The position numbers and the translations under genes are program-made. A stretch of DNA of 5,436 bases, from contig CAYTQK010000224.1 in NCBI GenBank assembly GCA_964439745.1, positions 1 through 5,436 of the forward strand. Reading direction: 5' to 3'. This document shows positions 1 to 5,436 of this stretch, one piece after another. The stretch is from CAYTQK01 sp964439745. Its GTDB lineage: Bacteria; Desulfobacterota; Desulfobacteria; Desulfobacterales; Desulfosudaceae. Position 1 is the stretch's first letter, and each line of letters starts with the position of its first letter. Below the pieces are notes generated by a model, which was not told the DNA's origin, ran no database searches, and saw only the letters and a list, made by a program, of their open reading frames with translations.

Positions 1-570
1 GGCCTCTGGGCCGGTCCCTACCTGATGCACGTTTACGGCATGTCCCGGGCGGAAGCCGGGGCCATTCTCAGCATGATCGCCTGGGGAATGATCATCGGCA
101 GCCCCTTGATGGGATACCTTTCCGACCGGCTTCTCCGCAGCCGGAAAAAACCGTTTATCTTCTGCGCGACGTTTCTTTCGGCGGAAATGCTTTTTTTCTA
201 TCTGTATCCGGCCGGTTTGCCCAGCCCGGTCCTGTATATTCTCTTTTTTGTTTTCGCCCTGGCCGCCTCGGCCATTGTCATTGTCGGTTTTACCACCGCC
301 AAGGAGCTGTTTCCGGTTTCCATGGCCGGCACCTCCGTGGGCGCGGTCAATCTCTTTCCCTTTGTCGGCGGAGCCGTTTACATGCCCCTGCTGGGATGGA
401 TACTGGACGCCTGGCCGCTGACACCACCGAGCGGCGGGTATCCCATCGAAGCCTATACCCGGATGCTGCTGGTATTGTTTTTCTCCGCCCTGGCGACCCT
501 GGCCTGTGCTCTGCTGATGGAAGAGACCTTTCCGAGCAAAGACACCGGCCGCCCGGGACAAAGCCCTTGA
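1..570 (+). CDS. MFS transporter, C-terminal part (5' end outside window)
   Basis: The frame is open from the first base and ends at TGA 568-570, giving 189 visible residues of an integral inner-membrane protein. About five hydrophobic segments can be seen, near visible residues 21-40, 51-69, 77-99, 110-135 and 154-173, which fits roughly helices 8-12 of a 12-helix major facilitator. Between the first two lies GYLSDRLLRSRKK (38-50), the basic loop motif (G-x-x-x-D-R plus Arg/Lys) that MFS proteins carry between helices 2-3 and again between 8-9. The last helix is followed by a short hydrophilic tail. The substrate cannot be told from this half; sugar-phosphate, organic acid and nitrate-type carriers all share the fold. 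ahbB follows 31 bases downstream on the same strand, so read-through is possible, although a promoter-like sequence overlaps the stop codon. The MFS assignment is firm; the specific role is unknown. Confidence 0.88.
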   Translation, partial: GLWAGPYLMHVYGMSRAEAGAILSMIAWGMIIGSPLMGYLSDRLLRSRKKPFIFCATFLSAEMLFFYLYPAGLPSPVLYILFFVFALAASAIVIVGFTTAKELFPVSMAGTSVGAVNLFPFVGGAVYMPLLGWILDAWPLTPPSGGYPIEAYTRMLLVLFFSALATLACALLMEETFPSKDTGRPGQSP

Positions 571-587
571 CATTCCAGCTGTCCGGG
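552..587 (+). other. Bulged inverted repeat at end of MFS gene
   Basis: CCCGGGACA (552-560) can pair with TGTCCGGG (580-587): eight pairs with one bulged G, around a 19-base loop holding the MFS stop codon. The downstream bases are AT-rich, but the TTTT run (598-601) starts 10 bases after the stem, so this is a poor intrinsic terminator. It also overlaps the promoter-like sequence upstream of ahbB. It could be a weak attenuator or chance in GC-rich DNA. Confidence 0.2.
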
Positions 588-594
588 ATATAAA
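567..594 (+). promoter_or_regulatory. Candidate sigma70-type promoter for ahbB
   Basis: TTGACA (567-572) matches the -35 consensus exactly and is followed after 16 bases by TATAAA (589-594), five of six matches to the -10 consensus. The -35 box overlaps the MFS stop codon TGA (568-570). This is a rare AT-rich spot in GC-rich surroundings, directly ahead of ahbB. Transcription would be expected to start about 7 bases after the -10 box, at about 601-602, which is the ahbB ATG itself. That would give a leaderless or nearly leaderless mRNA, in keeping with the absence of a good ribosome binding site. The boxes are seen in the sequence; promoter activity is inferred. Confidence 0.45.
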
Positions 595-601
595 TCGTTT
601 T

Positions 602-1081
602 ATGTTATCTGCGTTGGAAAAAAAAGTGATCGCCGCCGTGCAGGGGGATATACCCGTCACCGAACGCCCTTATCGGCAGATGGCGGCAGAGATAGGTATT
701 TCCGAGGAGGAATTTATCCGCACCCTGGCCGAACTCTGCCGGCAGGGAGTAATCCGCCGTTTCGGCGCCACCCTGCGGCACCAGAAATCGGGCTTTACCG
801 CCAATGCCATGGTGGCCTGGCAGGTGGCTGAAGACCAGGTGCCGGCGGCCGGCCGCCGGCTGGCCGGTTTTGACGCCGTCAGCCACTGCTACCGCCGCGA
901 TCCCGGCCCCGGCTGGCCCTATAACCTGTACACCATGGTTCACGCACCCAGCGAAGCCGAATGTCTGACCACCACCCGCCGCATGGCCGCCGCGGCCGGA
1001 CTGGATAACTACACCGTCCTGTTCAGCAGAGAAGAGCTGAAAAAGACCTCCATGCAGTATTTTGACGATGAAGACGATTGA
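602..1081 (+). CDS. ahbB: Siroheme decarboxylase subunit (AhbB type, Lrp/AsnC-like)
   Basis: This 159-residue cytoplasmic protein has the AsnC/Lrp-like two-part fold of siroheme decarboxylases (AhbA/AhbB, related to NirD/L/G/H of heme d1 synthesis). With AhbA it should remove two acetate carboxyls from siroheme to give 12,18-didecarboxysiroheme. Residues 22-55 form the winged-helix-like part (RPYRQMAAEIGISEEE, then GVIRRFG). Family signatures follow: IRRFGATLRHQ at 51-61, NAMVAW at 68-73, VSHCYRR at 93-99, WPYNLYTMVHA at 105-115 and a terminal KKTSMQYF at 147-154. RRFGATLRHQ and NAMVAW point to the AhbB rather than the AhbA paralogue, from memory of the family. Full length is typical. The ATG at 602 places the usual N-terminus correctly but has no good Shine-Dalgarno; GGGA (585-588) is 13 bases away. 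A transcription-regulator label would be a likely misannotation. AhbA is not in the window. Confidence 0.83.
   Translation: MLSALEKKVIAAVQGDIPVTERPYRQMAAEIGISEEEFIRTLAELCRQGVIRRFGATLRHQKSGFTANAMVAWQVAEDQVPAAGRRLAGFDAVSHCYRRDPGPGWPYNLYTMVHAPSEAECLTTTRRMAAAAGLDNYTVLFSREELKKTSMQYFDDEDD
841..860. repeat. Perfect 20-bp GC-only palindrome inside ahbB
   Basis: GCCGGCGGCC (841-850) is followed directly by its own reverse complement GGCCGCCGGC (851-860), with no spacer. It lies in the ahbB codons for the stretch PAAGRRLAG (residues 81-89). Because the stretch is purely G and C, chance symmetry is far more likely than in mixed sequence, so no function is claimed. Confidence 0.5.
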
Positions 1082-1114
1082 CCGCGGGGAGACCTTCCGC
1101 CGGTCGTTTCCGTA

Positions 1115-1147
1115 CCGGGGCCGCTATCAACAATCAAGTAGCCCCGG
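1115..1147 (+). promoter_or_regulatory. Hairpin in leader of the radical SAM gene
   Basis: In the 72-base gap between ahbB and the next gene, CCGGGGC (1115-1121) pairs perfectly with GCCCCGG (1141-1147) around a 19-base A-rich loop. The right arm takes up the GG of GGAA (1146-1149), the only Shine-Dalgarno-like sequence ahead of the TTG start at 1154. No T tract follows, so it is not an intrinsic terminator. It could modulate translation or mRNA stability; this is inferred from position only. Confidence 0.3.
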
Positions 1148-1153
1148 AATCAC

Positions 1154-2515
1154 TTGCCCGCCGAATTTCTGGTGAATCAAAAACCGACCATACTTTGTGT
1201 CAATCCCTGGATTCACGATTTCGCCGCTTATGATTTCTGGTCCAAGCCGTTGGGCCTGCTGTCATTGGCCGGGCTGTTGCGGCAATGCGGCTGTACGATT
1301 TTCTATATCGACTGCACTGATCGCTTTCACCCCCGGGCCCGGGCCTCGCCCGACCCGCCGTCCCGCTTCGGCCGGGGACCTTACCGCAAAAGCCGCCTGC
1401 CCAGACCGCCCGGCCTGACCCACCTGCCCCGTCACTTTTCCCGCTACGGCATCGCCCCGGAATGGTTCCGGGACGATCTGCGAGCCCTGCCGACGCCCGA
1501 CCTGGTGCTGGTCACCTCCATCATGACCTACTGGTATCCCGGTACGGAAGAAACCATCGCACGAATCAAGGAAATTTTTCCGCAGGTCCCGGTCATCCTG
1601 GGCGGAATCTATGCCACCCTTTGTCCGGACCACGCCCGGGAAAACAGCCGGGCCGATGAAATCGCCCCGCACGTGTCGGAGACGGATATCCTGGACCTGG
1701 TCGCCCGCCATACCGGGGCCTCATGGTCAGTCGACTACAATGCCGGCGCTCCCGCTACCCGGTCCTGGCCGGCCTTTGACCTGCAGCACAAGATCACCTA
1801 TATCCCCCTGCTGACCGGCCGGGGTTGCCCCTTTGCCTGTCCCTATTGTGCTTCGAACTACCTTGATCCGGAAATGAGCCGGCGTGATCCGGCGGAAGTG
1901 GTCAGGGAAATTGAATACTGGCACCGGACTTTCGGGGTGCGGGATTTTGTCTTTTATGATGATGCCCTGCTGATCAACGCCGAATTCCATTTCCTGCCGC
2001 TGGCCGAACGCCTTCTCCGCAAACGCCTGCCCCTGCGCTTCCACACGCCCAATGCCCTGCATATCCGGGCTGTCAATGAGACCACCGCGCCATTGATGAA
2101 AAAACTCGGTTTTGAGACCAGTCGCTTGGGCCTGGAAACGGCGGCCGTTGACAATCGCACCGCCTTTGACGCCAAGGTGACCCGCGCGGAGTTTCAGCGG
2201 GCCGTCAGTTGCCTGCGGACGGCCGGATTTGACCGGCGGCAGACGGGCGCCTACCTGCTGGTGGGGCTGCCCCGCCAGTCACTGGAAGTGGTGGAAGAGT
2301 CCATCCGGATCGTGCGTGCGGCCGGGCTGACACCGATTCCCACTTACTACTCGCCCATTCCCCATACCCTGATGTGGCCGGCGGCCGTGGCCGCTTCCCC
2401 CTACGACCTGGAAGCCGATCCCATCTTTGCCAACAACGCCGTCTTTCCCTGCACGCCGGAAGGATTTTCCTGGGAAACCATCACCCGGTTGAAAGGCTTG
2501 TCCGGCAGGACCTGA
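1154..2515 (+). CDS. Radical SAM protein with N-terminal B12-binding-like domain
   Basis: This 453-residue cytoplasmic protein is predicted to cleave S-adenosylmethionine with a [4Fe-4S] cluster; its substrate is unknown. Residues 12-160 resemble the Rossmann-like cobalamin-binding region of such proteins (ILCVNPW, KPLGLLSLAGLLR at 31-43, LVLVTSIMTYWYPG at 117-130, VPVILGGIYA at 145-154), but no DxHxxG cobalamin ligand motif is visible, so B12 binding is doubtful. The cluster motif CPFACPYC is at 225-232 (Cys225, Cys229, Cys232), followed by FYDDALL (267-273), RLGLETA (324-330) and YLLVGLP (367-373), typical of the radical SAM barrel. Residues 58-95 are rich in Pro and Arg. The start is uncertain: an in-frame TAG at 1139 excludes anything earlier, leaving TTG at 1154 (weak GGAA upstream) or GTG at 1172 (447 residues, no ribosome site). 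It lies 72 bases after ahbB on the same strand and may share its transcript. I recognise the superfamily, not a named enzyme. Confidence 0.85.
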   Translation: MPAEFLVNQKPTILCVNPWIHDFAAYDFWSKPLGLLSLAGLLRQCGCTIFYIDCTDRFHPRARASPDPPSRFGRGPYRKSRLPRPPGLTHLPRHFSRYGIAPEWFRDDLRALPTPDLVLVTSIMTYWYPGTEETIARIKEIFPQVPVILGGIYATLCPDHARENSRADEIAPHVSETDILDLVARHTGASWSVDYNAGAPATRSWPAFDLQHKITYIPLLTGRGCPFACPYCASNYLDPEMSRRDPAEVVREIEYWHRTFGVRDFVFYDDALLINAEFHFLPLAERLLRKRLPLRFHTPNALHIRAVNETTAPLMKKLGFETSRLGLETAAVDNRTAFDAKVTRAEFQRAVSCLRTAGFDRRQTGAYLLVGLPRQSLEVVEESIRIVRAAGLTPIPTYYSPIPHTLMWPAAVAASPYDLEADPIFANNAVFPCTPEGFSWETITRLKGLSGRT

Positions 2516-2530
2516 ATCATGTCCTGCCGG
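2502..2530. terminator. Inverted repeat between convergent genes, possible terminator
   Basis: CCGGCAGGAC (2502-2511) and GTCCTGCCGG (2521-2530) form a perfect 10-bp stem with a 9-base loop that contains the radical SAM stop codon TGA (2513-2515). It sits between the + strand radical SAM gene and the end of transketolase on the - strand, where a bidirectional terminator would be expected. Neither side has a proper T tract after the stem: the + side continues CGGCCAGGCC and the - side ACAAGCCTTT. It may block converging transcription or protect 3' ends rather than act as a classic intrinsic terminator. Confidence 0.45.
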
Positions 2531-2576
2531 CGGCCAGGCCGTGGTGGGAGTAAGGCAAAAAGAAATGATACCAGAG

Positions 2577-4601
2577 CTACTGGTTGTTCCCTTTCAGCAC
2601 CGCTTTGGCCCGGGTCACGATGGTCTCCGGAATAAACCCATAGGTGGCTAAGACCTCCGCGCCGGGCGCGGAAGTACCGAACCGGTCGATGCCGACCATG
2701 GCCCACCTGTTTTCGGTATAACGCTCCCAGCCCATGGTGGATCCGGCCTCCACGGCCAGGCGCGGGACACCGGGAAGAAGAACGGTTTTCTGATAATCCG
2801 GGGACATTTTTTCAAACAACTCCCAGCTGGGCATGCTGACCACCCGGGCGGCGATGCCTTTTTCCGCCAGCAGCGGCTGGGCCGCCAGGGCCAGGTGAAC
2901 CTCGCCGCCGGTGGCGATGAGAATGATATCGGGCTGACCGTCGCAATCCTTGAGCACATAGGCCCCGGCCGCCAGCTTTCCCCGGGTCGCGGCCGGATCC
3001 AGCACGGGCAGCTTCTGGCGGCTCAGGGCCAGGGCCACCGGTCCGCTGGCTTTTGCGATGGCCTGGCGCCAGGCATCGGCCGTTTCATTGGCATCGGCCG
3101 GACGGATCACGGTCATGCCCGGCATGGCCCGCAAGGCGGCCAATTGCTCTATGGGCTGATGGGTGGGGCCGTCTTCCCCCACAGCCACGCTGTCGTGGGT
3201 AAAAACGTAAATCACCGGCAGCTTCATCAGGCAGGCCATGCGGATGGCCGGCCGCATGTAATCGGAAAAAATAAGAAAAGTACCGCCATAGGGCCGCAGT
3301 CCGCCGTGCAGGCACATGCCCGACATGACGGCGGCCATGGCATGTTCGCGCACGCCGAACCGGATATTGCGTTCGCCGCAGCAGTTCTTCTGAAATTCCC
3401 CGCAACAGGCCAGCAGGGTCTTGTTGGAGGGCGCCAGGTCTGCGGAACCACCGATCAGCGAAGGGACCAGTTCGGCAGCCTTGTTGAGAACCTTGCCCGA
3501 AGCGGCCCGGGTTGCCAGGGGACCGTCCTCCGGGGTGAAGGCCGGCAGATCGGTATCCCATTCGGCCGGGAGAAAGCGGGTAATACCATTGACCCACCTG
3601 TCAGCCAGCTCGGGATAGGCCTGCGTATAGCGATCATATTTTTCCATCCACTGCTTTTCCGCCGTCTCCCCCGTTTCCCGGCATCTGCGAAAGACCGCCA
3701 ATGCCTCCTCCGGCACGTGGAAAAACTTGTCCGCAGGGAAACCCAGCGCTTTTTTGGTCAGGGCCACCTCTTCTTCGCCCAGGGGCGCCCCGTGGGCATC
3801 GGCCGTATCCTGCTTGCCGGGACTGCCGTGGGCGATATGGGTCCGGAGAATAATCAGGGAGGGCTTAGCCGTCTCGTTACGGGCGGTGCGCAGGGCGGTA
3901 TAGATGGCTTCGACATTGTCCCCCTGCTCCACCGTCAATACCTGCCACTGGCAGGCCTGGAACCGGGCGGCCACGTCCTCGGTAAAGGTGATATCGGTAT
4001 TGCCTTCGATGGAGATCTCGTTGTCATCATAGATGCAGATCAGCTTGCCCAGGCCGAGATGCCCGGCCAAAGAAGCCGCTTCATAGGAGATCCCTTCCAT
4101 GAGATCCCCGTCCCCGCACATGACATAAGTGTAATGGTTGATGATATCCAGGTCATCCCGGTTGAATATCGCCGCCTGGTGCTTTTCTGCGATGGCCATG
4201 CCGACGGCGTTGGCAAATCCCTGCCCCAGCGGGCCGGTGGTGGTTTCCACCCCGGCCGTCAGACCGTACTCGGGATGTCCCGGGGTTTTGCTGCCCAGTT
4301 GGCGAAACTGCTGGATGTCTTCCAGGGAAAGGGGATAACCGGTCAGGTAGAGCAGACTGTACAAAAGCATGGAGGCATGCCCCCCCGAAAGGCCAACACG
4401 GTCCCGGTCGCGCCAGTCCGGCTGAGCGGGGTGGGGATTCATGATGCGGGTCGACAGCACGTACCCGGCCGGGGCCAGCCCAATGGGCGCGCCGGGATGT
4501 CCGGAATTGGCCTTCTGGATGGCGTCCATGGCAAGACAGCGGATGGTGTTGATGCAAAGCTCGTCAAGGGCCGGGTTCTGTCCGGTCGATTCATTCCCCA
4601 T
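2577..4601 (-). CDS. tkt: Transketolase
   Basis: This complete 674-residue thiamine-diphosphate enzyme moves two-carbon ketol units between sugar phosphates in the cytoplasmic non-oxidative pentose phosphate pathway. Its length is close to that of E. coli TktA. Visible motifs in order: SGHPGAPIGLAP (33-44, His35), LSGGHASMLLYSLLYLTGY (71-89, His75), GSKTPGHPE (103-111), the ThDP/Mg motif GDGDLMEG (163-170) ending at DDN (192-194), DAHGAPLG (268-275), GGSADLAPSNKT (384-395), GVREHAM (416-422, catalytic Glu419), THDSVAVGEDGPTHQPIE (468-485, Asp477 and His481), SRQ (527-529) and DRFGTSAPG (639-647). All domains are present: pyrophosphate-binding, pyrimidine-binding and C-terminal. The ATG at 4601 is supported by AGGAG 7 bases upstream. 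An oddity is two Cys-Cys pairs (399-400 and 407-408) shortly before the catalytic glutamate. The radical SAM gene ends 73 bases upstream on the same strand, so co-transcription is possible. The long open frame on the opposite strand is a compositional shadow. Confidence 0.98.
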   Translation of the reverse strand: MGNESTGQNPALDELCINTIRCLAMDAIQKANSGHPGAPIGLAPAGYVLSTRIMNPHPAQPDWRDRDRVGLSGGHASMLLYSLLYLTGYPLSLEDIQQFRQLGSKTPGHPEYGLTAGVETTTGPLGQGFANAVGMAIAEKHQAAIFNRDDLDIINHYTYVMCGDGDLMEGISYEAASLAGHLGLGKLICIYDDNEISIEGNTDITFTEDVAARFQACQWQVLTVEQGDNVEAIYTALRTARNETAKPSLIILRTHIAHGSPGKQDTADAHGAPLGEEEVALTKKALGFPADKFFHVPEEALAVFRRCRETGETAEKQWMEKYDRYTQAYPELADRWVNGITRFLPAEWDTDLPAFTPEDGPLATRAASGKVLNKAAELVPSLIGGSADLAPSNKTLLACCGEFQKNCCGERNIRFGVREHAMAAVMSGMCLHGGLRPYGGTFLIFSDYMRPAIRMACLMKLPVIYVFTHDSVAVGEDGPTHQPIEQLAALRAMPGMTVIRPADANETADAWRQAIAKASGPVALALSRQKLPVLDPAATRGKLAAGAYVLKDCDGQPDIILIATGGEVHLALAAQPLLAEKGIAARVVSMPSWELFEKMSPDYQKTVLLPGVPRLAVEAGSTMGWERYTENRWAMVGIDRFGTSAPGAEVLATYGFIPETIVTRAKAVLKGNNQ

Positions 4602-4608
4602 TGGTATT

Positions 4609-4613
4609 CTCCT
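4609..4613 (-). promoter_or_regulatory. Ribosome binding site of transketolase
   Basis: Read on the - strand, AGGAG lies 7 bases ahead of the ATG at 4601-4599, ideal spacing for a Shine-Dalgarno sequence. It fixes the transketolase start and is the only strong ribosome site in the window. Confidence 0.85.
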
Positions 4614-4651
4614 GCGTCAGTCGTTTCGGGTTATTTGACAAACAAATGCCG

Positions 4652-4670
4652 GGACGCCGACTCGCCGTCC
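4652..4670. other. Small inverted repeat between radical SAM gene and tkt
   Basis: GGACG (4652-4656) pairs with CGTCC (4666-4670) around a 9-base loop, just after the stop codon of the - strand radical SAM gene. On the - strand it is followed by CGGCATTTGTTTG, which is only partly T-rich. It could be a weak terminator or attenuator between the two genes; a 5-bp stem is easily due to chance. No convincing promoter for tkt was seen in the 73-base gap. Confidence 0.2.
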
Positions 4671-4674
4671 TTCT

Positions 4675-5436
4675 TTATAACGCCCGCATATATTCGGGTT
4701 TCAGTGTGATCTCTCCGGCCAGGGCCCGGTCAATCAGTTCCAGCGAGGCCTTTTTGTCTTGCGGCAGGGCCGCCTTGATGGGCAGGTAGTTGGAGGCATG
4801 ATTGGCGTGAAACAGGCCGTTGGACAGGTCGGTATGGGCCATCATGGTCCGCAGCTCCCGCAGCGTTTCCTCCGGTGTCAGCACGGGAAACCGACCGGCC
4901 TCATATTCTTCATACAGCGGCGTACCGGGAATGAGCATGAGACTCAGGGCGCCCACGTATTCGGGATCAATGGCGGTCAGCACCTGGCCGGTCTTTTGGG
5001 CGTGTATCTCCGAGCGTTCCCGGCCGCCCAGCCCCAGCAGCACGGTCAAAGACAGCTTAATGCCCGCCTGCCGGGCCTTTTTCCCCATGGCGATCATGGT
5101 TTCGGCGGTGGCGCCCTTGTTCATCCGCTTGAGGGTTTCATCATCCCCGCTTTCCAGCCCCATATAGGCAATCTTCAGTCCATGGGCCCGCAGTTCGGAC
5201 AACTCCTCCGCCGACTTCATTTTCAAACCCTTGGTGTTGGCGTAAACACCGACCCGCCTGACCCAGGGAAGTTTGCGTTCAATTTCCTCCAGAATCGGCA
5301 GCAGTCGCTTCTGGGGAATAATCAGGGCGTCCCCGTCGCAGATAAAGAGCCGGTCCTGATGGCGGCAATACCGGGCTGCGAAATCAATATCCGCCATAAT
5401 GATTTCGTCCGACTTGATTTTAAAGCGAACACCCTT
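4675..5436 (-). CDS. Radical SAM protein, N-terminus outside window
   Basis: The frame runs open from the right edge to TAA at 4677-4675, giving 253 visible residues. The ATG at 5397 is internal: the 13 residues before it (KGVRFKIKSDEII) continue the protein, and in relatives I recall this stretch comes just after the cluster-binding CxxxCxxC, which therefore should lie only a few codons past the edge. Visible barrel features are LFICDGDALI (30-39), a strand with VGVYAN (62-67), YMGLESGDDETLKRMNKGA (91-109, the glycine-rich/Glu segment) and LTVLLGLGG (130-138), then LMLIPGTPLYEEY (166-178). The tail holds NHASNYLPI (212-220), a recurrent signature of this uncharacterised family. No cobalamin or SPASM domain is visible. 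It belongs to COG1032-like radical SAM proteins of unknown substrate, and generic assignment to heme or oxidase maturation would be unsupported. It lies upstream of tkt on the same strand. Confidence 0.87.
   Translation of the reverse strand, partial: KGVRFKIKSDEIIMADIDFAARYCRHQDRLFICDGDALIIPQKRLLPILEEIERKLPWVRRVGVYANTKGLKMKSAEELSELRAHGLKIAYMGLESGDDETLKRMNKGATAETMIAMGKKARQAGIKLSLTVLLGLGGRERSEIHAQKTGQVLTAIDPEYVGALSLMLIPGTPLYEEYEAGRFPVLTPEETLRELRTMMAHTDLSNGLFHANHASNYLPIKAALPQDKKASLELIDRALAGEITLKPEYMRAL

Noticed and set aside
605..943. Open frame of 112 codons on the - strand within ahbB
   Set aside because: It lies wholly opposite the clearly conserved ahbB frame and has no recognisable motif.
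602..1081. Reading this gene as an AsnC/Lrp transcription regulator
   Set aside because: The RRFGATLRHQ, VSHCYRR and WPYNLYTMVHA signatures are those of siroheme decarboxylases, which share the fold but are enzymes.
1262..1711. Open frame of 149 codons on the - strand within the radical SAM gene
   Set aside because: It lies opposite the N-terminal region of a gene whose frame has recognisable domain motifs before and after it; the translation has no recognisable fold and looks like a compositional shadow.
1154..2515. Identification of this gene as ahbC or ahbD
   Set aside because: AhbC and AhbD are smaller radical SAM proteins without an N-terminal cobalamin-like domain, and I see no SPASM-like extra cysteine cluster at the C-terminus.
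4674..4679. TATAAA on the - strand as a tkt promoter -10 box
   Set aside because: It overlaps the end of the radical SAM gene and has no acceptable -35 box at 16-18 bases; the best partner, CTGAAA, is 19 bases away.
2895..4709. A 604-codon open frame on the + strand opposite transketolase
   Set aside because: The - strand encodes a full-length transketolase with every catalytic motif and a strong ribosome site. The opposite frame gives a low-complexity Gly/His/Arg-rich product with no recognisable domain, as expected from GC-rich codon use.
5395..5397. ATG as the start of the right-edge radical SAM gene
   Set aside because: The frame stays open upstream to the window edge with family-like residues (KGVRFKIKSDEII), and a start here would omit the cluster-binding cysteines.

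Overview
The window looks like chromosomal DNA from a GC-rich anaerobe, most likely a sulfate-reducing Desulfobacterota (deltaproteobacterial) lineage. The main reasons are an AhbB-type siroheme decarboxylase, which belongs to the siroheme-dependent alternative heme pathway of sulfate reducers and archaea, and two radical SAM proteins of types I recall from anaerobes. The taxonomic call is an inference; no rRNA or other marker is present. No mobile element, CRISPR array, tRNA or rRNA was seen.

Layout: three genes on the + strand face two genes on the - strand. On the + strand are the 3' end of a major facilitator superfamily transporter (1-570), a complete siroheme decarboxylase subunit gene, probably ahbB (602-1081), and a complete radical SAM protein with an N-terminal cobalamin-binding-like region (1154-2515). 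On the - strand, read right to left, are a radical SAM protein whose N-terminus lies beyond the right edge (4675-5436) and a complete transketolase gene (2577-4601). The two blocks converge at 2516-2576, where a perfect 10-bp inverted repeat overlaps the end of the + strand radical SAM gene. The window is almost fully coding and every gap is under 75 bases.

How the genes may work together: AhbB acts with AhbA to decarboxylate siroheme to 12,18-didecarboxysiroheme on the way to heme. AhbA and the later radical SAM enzymes AhbC and AhbD are not recognised here. The B12-like radical SAM gene lies 72 bases downstream of ahbB in the same direction, but its substrate is unknown and a link to tetrapyrrole metabolism is only a hypothesis. 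Transketolase belongs to the non-oxidative pentose phosphate pathway; the radical SAM gene 73 bases upstream may be co-transcribed with it, with no obvious functional link.

Nothing here is a clear new multi-gene system. The points most worth a second look are the ahbB-radical SAM pairing, the lack of a canonical cobalamin motif in that radical SAM protein, the strong promoter-like sequence that would make ahbB nearly leaderless, and two cysteine pairs close to the catalytic glutamate of transketolase.
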